The notes: generated by a model not told the origin, from the letters alone. 7,482 nucleotides of DNA from Burkholderiales bacterium (GCA_016197345.1 JACPVY010000015.1:1-7482); one strand, 5' to 3'. Positions 1 to 7,317 are shown, counted from the stretch's first letter. Made by a program: numbers and translations.

Positions 1-864
1 CAAAATCGGGTAGTTCAATTCGCTAAGCCCACCCATGTGCAAGGTGCCAGCCTTCGCCGAAACACCCCAATGCGGGCTGCCCGGCTTGCCTCCTGCGCGC
101 AAAGCATCTTCTTGCGGGTCCATCCCAAACTTGGTGAAGCTGCCTACATCGCCATGCAAGGCAAAACGCGGTGTCGGTGCTGCCGTTAATGAACCGGCAT
201 GCAATACGACCCGAATTTCTTCATCATCGATGGTGTAATACAAGACTAGATGGAGATAATCGACAACCTGCGCATTGTCGCGCTGCAAAGCCAGATCAGC
301 ATAGATATGCTGCGGCATACCAAATAGGCAGAGCGCTTGGTCTATCAAGTGCGGCCCAAGGTCATAGAGTAGCCCAGCGCCCGGCACCGCTTGTTCGCGC
401 CAGCGCTCGCGCACCTGTGGTCGAAAGCGGTCGATACGGGATTCGAGAGAAGTGATACGGCCTAAGCGTTTTTCTTGCAAGAGCTGTTGCAAGGTCAAGA
501 AATCGCCATCCCAGCGCCGATTGTGATAAACCGACAGCAACTTATTCACCTTGTTGGCACAAGCGATCAATTCCAGCGCTTCGCTACTATGCACAGTGAA
601 AGGTTTATCCACCACCACATGCTTGCCCGCCAACAACGCCGCTTGAGCTAATTCAAAATGCACCGCATTCGGCGCGGCGATGACGATTAAATCGAGGCTG
701 TCATCTTCTATCAATTGGCGCGCCTCGCTGACCACTCTCACAGTGGGCCAACTGCTATGCACCAATTTTTCTTGGCTAGATGCAACCGCCGCCAGTTGCA
801 AACCCGGCACGGCGGCAATCACTGGGGCGTGGAAGCTAGAACCAGCCAGACCAAAACCGATCAA
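1..864 (-). CDS. Gfo/Idh/MocA family NAD(P)-dependent oxidoreductase, YdgJ/YvaA/IolW type, partial at C-terminus
   Basis: Cytoplasmic dehydrogenase acting on a sugar, inositol or related polyol; the substrate cannot be read from the sequence. The minus frame is open from the window edge. It shows a Rossmann start VGLIGFGLAGSSFHAP, the strand IVIAAPNAVHFELA, the family signature VVVDKPFTVHS with the DKP lysine, the stretch HNRRWDGDFLTL, and the catalytic-type motif YDLGPHLIDQAL. These motifs match the subfamily containing E. coli YdgJ and B. subtilis YvaA/IolW. About 288 residues are present of a usual 340-350, so some 55-60 C-terminal residues lie outside the window. The start is a problem: homology reaches at least position 873, but the only legal start codon is TTG at 862-864, which overlaps the cysB stop (TTGA) and would remove the first residues of beta strand 1. 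Between an in-frame TGA inside cysB and that TTG there is no ATG, GTG or TTG. It may be translationally coupled to cysB, or damaged at its 5' end. Family assignment is secure; start and substrate are not. Confidence 0.85.
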   Translation of the reverse strand, partial: MIGFGLAGSSFHAPVIAAVPGLQLAAVASSQEKLVHSSWPTVRVVSEARQLIEDDSLDLIVIAAPNAVHFELAQAALLAGKHVVVDKPFTVHSSEALELIACANKVNKLLSVYHNRRWDGDFLTLQQLLQEKRLGRITSLESRIDRFRPQVRERWREQAVPGAGLLYDLGPHLIDQALCLFGMPQHIYADLALQRDNAQVVDYLHLVLYYTIDDEEIRVVLHAGSLTAAPTPRFALHGDVGSFTKFGMDPQEDALRAGGKPGSPHWGVSAKAGTLHMGGLSELNYPIL

Positions 865-1775
865 GCCGACTTGAAAAGGACGATGACTGTTGGTTGTGGC
901 GCAAAGGCGAGGATGAAATCCAAAATATACGAGCGCAAATAAGCACCACGTCGCACCGCCAGGCGAGTCACATTGGTCGCAAATAAATGCGATGCTTCAA
1001 TCGCACGCAGGCTACTTTCTGATTGCTGATTAATCGCCATCGAAGCGATGATGCCCACCCCTAAGCCAAGCGAGACATATTGCGCAATCACGTCCGAATC
1101 CATCGCCGTAAGCACAATATCCGGCTCAATATTGGCAGCGCGAAATGCTTCATCGATATGGCCACGGCCGGTAAAGCCGATGTCATAAGTAATCAACGGG
1201 AATTCCGCTAAATCTTCCAACGTCAAGGGTGTGCGTTTGAGTAAAGGGTGTCCCTGCGGCACGACCACAACGTGGCTCCAGCGATAGCATGGGAAGGAAA
1301 CTAAATCTTCAAATTCCATCAAACCTTCGGTGGCGATCCCGACATCGGCCTTGCCCGAAATCACCCATTCGGCGATGTGCTCTGGTGCACTTTGCTGCAA
1401 AGCAACCCGCACGTCGGGAAAACTCGCGCGAAAACCTTGCACCACTTTCGGCAACACATAGCGTGCTTGGGTATGGGTGGTGGCGATAGCGAGCGTGCCG
1501 CTTTTGCGCTGGGAGAACTCTTGCGCTGCGCGTTGCAAGTTTTCTGCTTCGAGCAACATGCGTTCGACGATAGGCAAAATCCCTTTGCCCGGTTCCGTCA
1601 AGCCTGTTAAACGCTTGCCGTGGCGCACAAAAATATCGACCCCTAACTCATCTTCCAACTCACGAATTTGACGGCTTACACCCGGCTGCGAGGTAAACAA
1701 TACATTCGCCACCTCAGTCAAGTTATAGCCGCGGCGTGAGGCTTCACGAATGGAGCGCAATTGTTGGAAATTCAT
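861..1775 (-). CDS. cysB: LysR-type regulator CysB of sulfur assimilation
   Basis: Transcription factor that in enteric bacteria activates sulfate and thiosulfate uptake and cysteine synthesis genes when bound to N-acetylserine/O-acetylserine, and is opposed by sulfide or sulfate. The 304-residue product has an N-terminal winged helix-turn-helix (about residues 1-60, core YNLTEVANVLFTSQPGVSRQ) followed by a LysR substrate domain. The family hallmark TTHTQARYVLP is at 99-109. Thr100, Thr102, Gln103, Thr149 and Thr202 fall at the same numbers as the sulfate-contacting residues recalled for Klebsiella CysB, which separates it from a generic LysR protein. The start is ATG, with a weak purine-rich SD (GAGAG). 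It lies 66 bp after cysA and is probably the last gene of the sulfate operon. The C-terminus is short: enteric CysB has about 324 residues, and the last ten here (PTVIVLFKSA) are encoded by DNA that in another frame gives the N-terminus of the next gene. Cbl, a close paralogue, is the alternative, but the operon position favours CysB. Confidence 0.9.
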   Translation of the reverse strand: MNFQQLRSIREASRRGYNLTEVANVLFTSQPGVSRQIRELEDELGVDIFVRHGKRLTGLTEPGKGILPIVERMLLEAENLQRAAQEFSQRKSGTLAIATTHTQARYVLPKVVQGFRASFPDVRVALQQSAPEHIAEWVISGKADVGIATEGLMEFEDLVSFPCYRWSHVVVVPQGHPLLKRTPLTLEDLAEFPLITYDIGFTGRGHIDEAFRAANIEPDIVLTAMDSDVIAQYVSLGLGVGIIASMAINQQSESSLRAIEASHLFATNVTRLAVRRGAYLRSYILDFILAFAPQPTVIVLFKSA

Positions 1776-1841
1776 AGTACAACTCTCTTTCTCAAACTGA
1801 TGATTCTTAAATAGTGGTGCGACGCCATGTGAATAGGTTTG

Positions 1842-2927
1842 TTAGCTCGCAATTTGATCGACAAAGATGCGCAAACGCTTCGGTCGTACAATCAGCCGTT
1901 CGCCATCGTGCAGGGCGAGTTGGGTAAAGCGCTCGTTTGAAATCAAGGCTTCTAGCGACTGCGCATTGTCTTCACGCTCTAATTGCAATTGCGCGAGCGG
2001 CCCGATCGCATGACTACGCACAAGGCGCACCACGATGCCGCCCTTCGCGCCTTCCACATCTTGCTCCTGCCAGCGTTCAACATCGAGCTCATGCGGCCGC
2101 ACGAAGCCGACCCCAGCCGCGTCTTGTGCTTGTGCATGTTCGGGTGCTTCGATCACGCTGCCATCGCTTTGCAATACCCCTTCATGCACGCGGCCATGGA
2201 ATAAATTCACATTGCCCAAAAAACCATAGACAAACGGTGTCGCCGGATGGTTATAGACTTCGCTCGGCGTGCCTTGCTGTTCGATATTGCCTTGATTCAG
2301 TAAGACGATACGATCCGCCACCTCTAGCGCTTCTTCTTGATCATGGGTGACAAAAATACTGGTGACATGCAATTCATCATGCAGGCGACGCAACCAACGC
2401 CGCAATTCCTTGCGCACCTTGGCGTCAAGCGCGCCAAACGGCTCATCAAGCAAGAGCACGCGTGGTTCGACCGCCAAGGCGCGCGCCAGAGCAATACGCT
2501 GACGCTGCCCACCCGAGAGTTGCGGTGGATAGCGGTCTGCTAGCCAATCAAGCTGCACCAACTCCAATAACTGCATCACCTTGCGTTTAATTTCGGCTTC
2601 GCTTGGGCGCAAGTGGCGCGGTTTTACTCGCAAGCCAAAGGCGATGTTTTCAAACACGCTCATATGCTTAAACAAAGCGTAATGTTGAAACACAAAGCCG
2701 ACTTGGCGCTCACGCACATGGCGCGCCGAAGCGTCTTCACCATCGAGAATGACCTGTCCCGAATCGGGCGATTCCAACCCGGCGATAATCCGCAATAAAG
2801 TGGTTTTACCACAGCCAGATGGCCCTAACAATGCTGTCAACTCACCTGCCGCAAAATTGAGGGACACATTGTTTAACGCAACGAAATTCCCGAAGCGCTT
2901 ATTGATATTGTTGACTTCAATGCTCAT
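1842..2927 (-). CDS. cysA: Sulfate/thiosulfate ABC transporter ATP-binding protein CysA
   Basis: Cytoplasmic ATPase that drives sulfate/thiosulfate import through the CysT-CysW channel. At 361 residues it is full length for CysA. The nucleotide-binding domain (about 1-235) is complete: Walker A GPSGCGKT at 35-42, Q-loop Gln81, signature LSGGQ at 137-141, Walker B VLLLDEP with Asp161 and Glu162, D-loop GALD at 165-168, and H-loop His195 in VTHDQEEA. The C-terminal part carries the regulatory TOBE-like domain of the CysA/MalK group, with [11 protein letters not shown] and the closing [11 protein letters not shown]. The start ATG is preceded by GAGGAA about six bases upstream. It lies 24 bp behind cysW and is followed by cysB. 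The [14 protein letters not shown] stretch and the two adjacent permease genes support sulfate rather than another anion. No motif is missing. Confidence 0.97.
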   Translation of the reverse strand: MSIEVNNINKRFGNFVALNNVSLNFAAGELTALLGPSGCGKTTLLRIIAGLESPDSGQVILDGEDASARHVRERQVGFVFQHYALFKHMSVFENIAFGLRVKPRHLRPSEAEIKRKVMQLLELVQLDWLADRYPPQLSGGQRQRIALARALAVEPRVLLLDEPFGALDAKVRKELRRWLRRLHDELHVTSIFVTHDQEEALEVADRIVLLNQGNIEQQGTPSEVYNHPATPFVYGFLGNVNLFHGRVHEGVLQSDGSVIEAPEHAQAQDAAGVGFVRPHELDVERWQEQDVEGAKGGIVVRLVRSHAIGPLAQLQLEREDNAQSLEALISNERFTQLALHDGERLIVRPKRLRIFVDQIAS

Positions 2928-2951
2928 TTTTATTCCTCATATTTTGGGCTA

Positions 2952-3824
2952 TCACTCAACGCTATCTTGCTGACTACGCCATTCGATAAACGTCTTCAAG
3001 GCGAGCGTAATCAACGCCAATAGCGCGAGTAGCGAGGCCACTGCGAAGGCGGCGACAAAGTTGTATTCGTTGTATAAAATTTCGACTTGTAGCGGGATCG
3101 TCGTCGTCTCGCCACGGATGTGTCCCGATACCACTGAAACTGCGCCAAATTCGCCCATTGCACGGGCATTGCACAGGATCACGCCATACAGCAAACCCCA
3201 TTTGATATTCGGCAAAGTGACATGCCAAAAGGTTTTCCAACCAGACGCACCTAGCACTAGCGCCGCCTCTTCCTCTTCGCTACCTTGCGCCTGCATCAGT
3301 GGGATCAGCTCACGCGCAACAAATGGGAAGGTGACAAAAATCGTGGCTAACACTATCCCCGGCACAGCAAACAAAATCTTGATGTCATGCTCGCGTAGCC
3401 AAGGCCCAAACCAGCCTTGCGCACCAAACAGCAAGACATAAATCAAGCCAGCAATCACGGGCGAAACAGAAAACGGCAAATCAACCAAGGTCAACAGCAA
3501 TTGCTTGCCACGGAATTCAAATTTCGCAATCAACCACGCACAAGCCACACCAAACACCAAATTCAAGGGCACAGCGATGGCGGCGGTAATCAAGGTCAAT
3601 TTAATCGCCGCGATGGCATCGGGTTCGGTGATAGCGTTCGCACACGCTTCCCACCCTTTGCTCAAAGCTTGACCAAAGACGATGAATAAAGGCACGAGCA
3701 AGAACAAAGTAAAAAAGGTCAATGCGATACTGATCAACAGCCAGCGTACCCAGCGCGGTTCTTGTGTCGCTTGAGATAATTGCAGAGCGGGTTCGATACG
3801 TTTTACATTCGTTGTCAGTGCCAT
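2952..3824 (-). CDS. cysW: Sulfate ABC transporter permease CysW
   Basis: Inner-membrane subunit that pairs with CysT to form the sulfate translocation path. The 290-residue protein has a cytoplasmic N-terminus ending in EPRWVRW, then about six hydrophobic segments (roughly 27-51, 72-98, 110-133, 150-170, 205-220, 255-280). The EAA loop that docks on CysA is at about 183-206 ([17 protein letters not shown], then LPNIKW). The motif [18 protein letters not shown] is typical of CysW and distinguishes it from CysT. The start ATG lies only 2 bp after the cysT stop, and its SD (GGGAGAG, positions 3832-3838) is inside the end of cysT, so translation of the two permeases is probably coupled. Length and motifs are normal for the family. 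Confidence 0.96.
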   Translation of the reverse strand: MALTTNVKRIEPALQLSQATQEPRWVRWLLISIALTFFTLFLLVPLFIVFGQALSKGWEACANAITEPDAIAAIKLTLITAAIAVPLNLVFGVACAWLIAKFEFRGKQLLLTLVDLPFSVSPVIAGLIYVLLFGAQGWFGPWLREHDIKILFAVPGIVLATIFVTFPFVARELIPLMQAQGSEEEEAALVLGASGWKTFWHVTLPNIKWGLLYGVILCNARAMGEFGAVSVVSGHIRGETTTIPLQVEILYNEYNFVAAFAVASLLALLALITLALKTFIEWRSQQDSVE

Positions 3825-3826
3825 CG

Positions 3827-4699
3827 TTATGCTCTCCCGCCAATGCGCGCTTCAGCAGCCCGGGTACCGCGACTTCTGACCCACGCTTGCAATAAGTTAA
3901 TCGTTAATAGCAAGGCAAATGAGATCCCCAACATCACCAATGCAATCGCAGTCGCGCCGGCATAGTCGTATTGTTCAAGCTTGGTGACGATAAATAGCGG
4001 CGTAATTTCAGAGACCATGGGCATATTGCCTGCGATGAAAATCACCGAACCGTATTCACCAGTAGCACGGGCAAAAGCGAGCGCAAAACCTGTCAATAGC
4101 GCGGGCAAAATCGTCGGGAAAATCACCCGCGTAAAGCTCTGCCAACGCGATGCGCCTAAACTAGCGGCGGCTTCTTCTAACTCACGCTCAGCTTCTTCCA
4201 ACACTGGCTGCACGGTGCGCACCACAAACGGCAGACCAATAAACACCAAAGCAACCAAAATCCCAAGCGGGGTGAACGCGACTTTGATCCCAATCATCTC
4301 CAAATAGCGGCCAAACAAACCATTGCTGCTATACAGCGCGGTCAAGGCGATACCAGCGACGGCGGTGGGCAAGGCAAACGGCAAATCCACCAGTGCATCG
4401 AATAATTTTTTACCGGGAAAGCGATAGCGCACCAAGACCCACGCTAAGATGCCGCCAAAAATAACGTTAATGATCGCCGCCAATGCTGCTAGCCCAAAGC
4501 TCAACCGATATGAAGCGACCACCCGTGGCGAGCTAACTGCCGCCCAGAATTGTTCACCGCTCAAACTCAGGCTTTTCATCAACAGCGCTGACATCGGGAT
4601 CAACACAATCACGCTCAAATAAAACAGCGTAAATCCCAACGCCAAGCGAAAACCTGGCATCACCCGCAATGATTTCCGCTTTGATGTATCTCGCCCCAC
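3827..4699 (-). CDS. cysT: Sulfate ABC transporter permease CysT (CysU)
   Basis: Inner-membrane permease partner of CysW in the sulfate/thiosulfate importer. The protein has 290 residues with about six hydrophobic segments (roughly 18-40, 66-90, 104-124, 143-161, 198-224, 245-272). Its EAA loop is at about 173-196 ([17 protein letters not shown], then [12 protein letters not shown]), followed by the CysT-like [16 protein letters not shown]. The initiation codon is GTG. An ATG that starts 3 bp upstream is out of frame, and a good SD (AGGGG, 4705-4709) sits five bases before the GTG, so I keep GTG. A later ATG at residue 14 is less well placed. It is separated from the upstream hydrolase gene by 134 bp of AT-rich DNA, the largest gap inside the cluster, so it may have its own promoter. 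Downstream, cysW follows after 2 bp. Confidence 0.95.
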   Translation of the reverse strand: MGRDTSKRKSLRVMPGFRLALGFTLFYLSVIVLIPMSALLMKSLSLSGEQFWAAVSSPRVVASYRLSFGLAALAAIINVIFGGILAWVLVRYRFPGKKLFDALVDLPFALPTAVAGIALTALYSSNGLFGRYLEMIGIKVAFTPLGILVALVFIGLPFVVRTVQPVLEEAERELEEAAASLGASRWQSFTRVIFPTILPALLTGFALAFARATGEYGSVIFIAGNMPMVSEITPLFIVTKLEQYDYAGATAIALVMLGISFALLLTINLLQAWVRSRGTRAAEARIGGRA

Positions 4700-4833
4700 A
4701 CCATCCCCTTTCAGATTCGTTAATTACAAATTCACATAAGACATCGCAAGAATTGCATTGAATCGTTATAAAGAAAACGAATTTTTTGGCATGTGCTTAG
4801 AGAATTTTCGAATTAGCGCCCTTTTGTGAGGTG
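4700..4833 (-). promoter_or_regulatory. AT-rich spacer before cysT with a candidate internal promoter
   Basis: This 134-bp gap has no credible open reading frame and is clearly more AT-rich than its neighbours. On the minus strand, TATAAC (4765-4770) could be a -10 box, with ATGCCA (4787-4792) as a 4/6 -35 box 16 bp upstream; a run of six A bases lies between them. I see no GC-rich hairpin followed by T residues, so there is no obvious terminator for the upstream hydrolase gene. A second promoter feeding cysT-cysW-cysA-cysB is possible. The boxes are weak, as is common for CysB-activated promoters, and no CysB site can be proved by eye. Confidence 0.35.
4704..4711 (-). promoter_or_regulatory. 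Ribosome binding site that decides the GTG start of cysT
   Basis: On the minus strand AAAGGGGA precedes the GTG at 4697-4699, with AGGGG five bases upstream of it. The nearby ATG at 4702-4704 overlaps this SD and is in another frame, so it cannot be the cysT start. Confidence 0.7.
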
Positions 4834-5400
4834 TTATGCAGCAACTTCACTGACGTTCAGGCAAGCATCATGCAAGCGTTGTAGATGCGCCAAGCCTAGC
4901 GGCCAATCGCCTAAGGCTGAATCCGCATTGATATGCCCGACTGGCCCAGCATTCACAAATTGCGTCTGCCAACGCGTCGCCCATAGCGCGGCGCGGGCGC
5001 TAGCCATCCATGGATCGGTGGTGCTAGCGATGACAGTTGCTGGAATCCGTAAGCGCACCGCCAGCATCTGCTGCTCCAAGTCGAATTTCAGCGGATCGGC
5101 TGGTGCCACCAACAGCAAACCACGTAGATTCGCCACACCGCGCATTGCACAATGCAAGCTAGCGAGGCAACCAAAGCTATGCGCCACGATAATGGTCGGC
5201 TGCGGTGAGGCGGTCAGCACGCGATGCACCCGCTCCGCCCACACCTCTAGTTCAGGCAAATCGGCACGGCGCTGCCCGACCCAAACGAACTCCGGGTAGA
5301 GCGCCTGCCATCGTGTTTGCCAATGCCCGGCTCCGCTCCCATGCAAACCCGGCACTAGCAACACCCGCAATTGCGCAGACAATTCGGCGGGCTGACTCAT
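4834..5400 (-). CDS. RBBP9/YdeN-family alpha/beta serine hydrolase
   Basis: Small soluble alpha/beta hydrolase of 188 residues, the usual size for the RBBP9/YdeN family. The first strand and oxyanion region read LLVPGLHGSGAGHWQTRW (14-31), with the family's HWQ motif. The nucleophile elbow AHSFGC places the catalytic Ser at 75. The likely acid is Asp129 in TTDPWM and the likely base His156 in GPVGHINADS, so the triad is intact. There is no signal peptide, so it should act in the cytoplasm. The ATG is 11 bp after the sbp stop, and its SD AAAGGGAG (5406-5413) overlaps that stop codon, so it is almost certainly cotranscribed and translationally coupled with sbp. Its substrate is unknown; family members are annotated as esterases or serine hydrolases with poorly known physiology. 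The position suggests a role tied to sulfur supply, for example hydrolysing an ester or thioester, but that is only inference. Confidence 0.9.
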   Translation of the reverse strand: MSQPAELSAQLRVLLVPGLHGSGAGHWQTRWQALYPEFVWVGQRRADLPELEVWAERVHRVLTASPQPTIIVAHSFGCLASLHCAMRGVANLRGLLLVAPADPLKFDLEQQMLAVRLRIPATVIASTTDPWMASARAALWATRWQTQFVNAGPVGHINADSALGDWPLGLAHLQRLHDACLNVSEVAA

Positions 5401-5411
5401 ACTCTCTCCCT

Positions 5412-6419
5412 TTATTTTTTGCCGGGTTGATAAATTTGATCGAAGGCCGCGCCATCAGCAAAATGGGCTTTTTGCGCCGCTGCCCAACCACCGAAAACAT
5501 CACCTATCGTGAACAATTTCACCTGTGGAAATAACTTGCCATAGCGCTGCTTGGCAGATTCATTCGTCGGGCGGAAATAATGCTTGACGACGATTTCCTG
5601 CCCTTGTGCGGTGTACAAGAAATCAAGGTAAGCCTGCGCCACTTTGCGCGTGCCGTGCTTATCGACCACTTTATCGACCACCGCTATCGGTGGCTCGGCC
5701 AAAATACTGCTGCTTGGCGCGACGATTTCAACCTTATCCGGCCCTAATTCTTTGATCGCGAGTAGCGCTTCGTTTTCCCATGCAATCAAAACGTCGCCAA
5801 TGCCACGCTCAACAAAAGTCGTGGTCGCACCGCGTGCGCCAGAATCTAAAACAGGGACATTCTTATACAGCTTGCTGACAAACTCCTTCGCGCTCGCTTC
5901 GTTGCCGTTTGGTTGTTTCAAGGCATAGCCCCATGCCGCGAGATAATTCCAACGCGCACCGCCAGAGGTTTTGGGGTTAGGCGTAATCACGCTAGTACCG
6001 GGTTTGACCAAATCGCCCCAGTCTTTAATGCCCTTTGGATTGCCTTTGCGCACGAGGAAAACAATGGTCGAAGAATACGGTGCGCTATTGTTGGCGAGGC
6101 GCTTTTGCCAATCGGTGGCGGTCAAGCCTTTTTCCGCGATTTGGTCGATGTCATACGCTAAAGCGAGCGTCACCACATCCGCATCCAAACCATCAATCAC
6201 GGTGCGCGCCTGCTTGCCCGAGCCGCCGTGCGATTGCTTAATCTTCACCACATCACCCGTTTTTTCTTTCCATTGCTTGCTAAAGGCTTGGTTGATATCT
6301 TGGTATAGCTCACGCGTCGGATCGTAAGACACATTAAGTAGCGTCACTTCTGCCGCATGCGCCGCAGCGCACAAGCCAAGACCAAAAATGAGAGGGGAAA
6401 TGAGTGAATGTAATCGCAT
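5412..6419 (-). CDS. sbp: Periplasmic sulfate-binding protein Sbp
   Basis: Periplasmic receptor that captures sulfate and delivers it to CysT-CysW-CysA. The precursor has 335 residues. A signal peptide with a hydrophobic core ends in AHA, with cleavage likely after residue 22. The Sbp/CysP hallmarks follow: [90 protein letters not shown] and IAWENEALL. With an offset of 22, the sulfate contacts recalled for Salmonella Sbp all match: Asp33, Ser67, Ser152-Gly153-Gly154, Arg156 and Trp214 correspond to mature Asp11, Ser45, Ser130-Gly132, Arg134 and Trp192. The same offset supports the cleavage site. Overall it resembles Sbp more than CysP. The start ATG has AGGAG six bases upstream. It is the first gene of the sulfate cluster, preceded by a 224-bp regulatory gap. 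Confidence 0.97.
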   Translation of the reverse strand: MRLHSLISPLIFGLGLCAAAHAAEVTLLNVSYDPTRELYQDINQAFSKQWKEKTGDVVKIKQSHGGSGKQARTVIDGLDADVVTLALAYDIDQIAEKGLTATDWQKRLANNSAPYSSTIVFLVRKGNPKGIKDWGDLVKPGTSVITPNPKTSGGARWNYLAAWGYALKQPNGNEASAKEFVSKLYKNVPVLDSGARGATTTFVERGIGDVLIAWENEALLAIKELGPDKVEIVAPSSSILAEPPIAVVDKVVDKHGTRKVAQAYLDFLYTAQGQEIVVKHYFRPTNESAKQRYGKLFPQVKLFTIGDVFGGWAAAQKAHFADGAAFDQIYQPGKK

Positions 6420-6437
6420 ATAAGCTCCTGTTGTTTG

Positions 6438-6450
6438 ACACGTTGCGTGT
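6438..6450. repeat. Short dyad ACACG-ttg-CGTGT in the sbp leader
   Basis: Perfect 5-bp arms separated by three bases, about 19 bp upstream of the sbp start codon and next to its SD. It may be a small RNA hairpin or part of an operator. Arms this short can arise by chance. Confidence 0.3.
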
Positions 6451-6456
6451 TTCCAA

Positions 6457-6490
6457 TAACGAACAGGTTAATGCGATTTCCAAATATGGA
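6457..6490. promoter_or_regulatory. Two imperfect dyads upstream of sbp, candidate CysB-type operator region
   Basis: TAACGAACAGGTTA (6457-6470) has TAAC/GTTA arms, and TCCA-AATA-TGGA (6479-6490) is a second dyad. They lie 38-71 bp upstream of the sbp start, where a LysR activator such as CysB would be expected to contact DNA. On the minus strand CATATT within the second dyad could serve as a weak -10, but no good -35 accompanies it. The assignment to CysB is an inference from location and from cysB being in the same cluster. Confidence 0.25.
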
Positions 6491-6502
6491 GAACGAATCA
6501 TT

Positions 6503-6541
6503 AGCAGCATTGATATGCGTTTTTTGCATATCAATGCTGCT
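6503..6541. repeat. Perfect inverted repeat, 16-bp arms with 7-nt loop, upstream of sbp
   Basis: The arm AGCAGCATTGATATGC (6503-6518) is exactly complementary to GCATATCAATGCTGCT (6526-6541), around the loop GTTTTTT. A 16-bp perfect match is far beyond chance at this scale. It lies about 84 bp upstream of sbp, between it and the VOC gene. It lacks a T-run after the stem on either strand, since the T/A tract is in the loop, so it is not a classic intrinsic terminator. It could be an operator, a cruciform, a transcript-end hairpin for the VOC gene, or part of the sbp 5' leader if the promoter lies upstream of it. Confidence 0.85.
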
Positions 6542-6610
6542 CGCGCGCGATTCTGCGCATTATGCTGAGGAAAGTTTTTTCAACGAATTGGCGCTTTGCA
6601 TCCTGCCTAA

Positions 6611-6636
6611 ATCAAAGGGGACAGAGCCGCCCCCCC
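6611..6636 (-). terminator. Weak candidate terminator after the VOC gene
   Basis: On the minus strand, just beyond the VOC stop, a run of G residues and CCCC could form a 4-bp GC stem around a 9-nt loop (CGGCTCTGT), followed by TTTGATTT. This is the shape of a weak intrinsic terminator. On the plus strand the same bases contain GGGGACAGAGCC next to a run of seven C residues. Confidence 0.3.
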
Positions 6637-6643
6637 GAAGAAA

Positions 6644-7054
6644 TCAGCCTAAGGATGGCACCTGCAAAGCGATGACTTCCTTGTATTCATACGTCGTTAT
6701 TTCAAATGGGTTGCCATCTGGATCAGTGAAATATAAAGACCACGAAAGCTGATGATCGACTAAGGCTGGGACGCTACTCAAAACCTGTCCCAAATGCTGC
6801 TGCCACGTCAACAAACCGGCAGCCGTCACCGCAAATGCAATCGTCGCCCGATTCGGTTGCGGCGCACGCTCGAACAAGGCGAGGTGGATGCTAGCATCAG
6901 CATTCGCAATCGTCAGCGGCCCACCATCGTCTGCCCATGACAGCAATTCCGGGACAGGTGACAGACCGAGAACTTCGGCGTACCAAGCTTGCGCAGCGAT
7001 GCGATTGGTGACATAGAGGTGGATGTGGTCGATGTTGATGAGAGTGGGTGCCAT
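6644..7054 (-). CDS. VOC superfamily (glyoxalase/bleomycin resistance/dioxygenase fold) protein
   Basis: Small cytoplasmic protein of 136 residues, a typical length for a single VOC domain made of two beta-alpha-beta-beta-beta units. The N-terminal strand INIDHIHLYVTN (6-17) carries the usual first metal-ligand histidine region (His10 or His12), and AQAWYAEVLGLSPV forms the first helix. The C-terminal unit ends in LYFTDPDGNPFEITTYEY (107-124), the standard DPDGN..E motif with Glu118 as the likely second-half metal ligand. His57 and His101 are other possible ligands. The substrate is not readable: VOC proteins include glyoxalases, fosfomycin/bleomycin resistance proteins and dioxygenases. The SD is weak (GAAAGCG just upstream). 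It runs in the same direction as sbp but is 224 bp away with a possible terminator between, so I regard it as a separate transcription unit. Confidence 0.88.
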   Translation of the reverse strand: MAPTLINIDHIHLYVTNRIAAQAWYAEVLGLSPVPELLSWADDGGPLTIANADASIHLALFERAPQPNRATIAFAVTAAGLLTWQQHLGQVLSSVPALVDHQLSWSLYFTDPDGNPFEITTYEYKEVIALQVPSLG

Positions 7055-7096
7055 ATTCGCTTTCTGTCGTAAGTAGCATGTGGAAAGGTGCCGCGG

Positions 7097-7126
7097 AATA
7101 TAGTAGCCGATTAAGCGCCATAAGAA
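7097..7126 (-). promoter_or_regulatory. Candidate promoter of the VOC gene
   Basis: On the minus strand TATATT (7097-7102, 5/6 match to a -10 box) lies about 43 bp before the VOC start. TTCTTA (7121-7126) is a poor -35 match 18 bp upstream. This would give a leader of about 35 bases. Confidence 0.25.
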
Positions 7127-7280
7127 TGCGCCACAATGTGTTGCACCAACCTGGCTACGACTATTGGGTTACCAACTTCAAGAGCCGTGCAACGGGCATG
7201 GCGGATGTATTGTCTTATTTCAGCGAAAGCGATGAAAACAAGGCGCAGGTACGGTGTTAAGCGTTCTAGCAGTACTGGTA

Positions 7281-7317
7281 ACGGCAATAAAACGTCAACT
7301 GCAATACGGCAGTAAAA
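7281..7317 (+). repeat. Two direct copies of ACGGCARTAAAA, 25-bp period
   Basis: ACGGCAATAAAA at 7281-7292 and ACGGCAGTAAAA at 7306-7317 differ at one of 12 positions and start 25 bp apart. The second copy overlaps the left arm of the dyad at 7312-7363, and a 5-bp hairpin (ACTGC/GCAGT, 7298-7313) lies across it. Confidence 0.5.

Noticed and set aside
868..885. Programmed -1 frameshift making a CysB-oxidoreductase fusion
   Set aside because: The sequence CCTTTTCAAG does not fit an X-XXY-YYZ slippery heptamer, only one of the two codons could re-pair, and a fusion of a regulator to this enzyme makes little sense.
3061..3441. Long plus-strand frames opposite cysW, cysT, cysA and sbp
   Set aside because: They are mirror frames of strongly supported transporter genes and contain no family motifs.
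6435..6463. Plus-strand promoter with a perfect TTGACA at 6435-6440
   Set aside because: No acceptable -10 lies 16-18 bp downstream and no real plus-strand gene follows.
6503..6541. Intrinsic terminator for the VOC gene
   Set aside because: No T-run follows the stem on the minus strand, and the homopolymer tract is in the loop.
6435..6752. Plus-strand open frame of 105 codons across the sbp upstream region
   Set aside because: It crosses the hairpin and the 3' end of the VOC gene, has no recognisable domain, and its middle is low-complexity and GC-skewed around the C-run.
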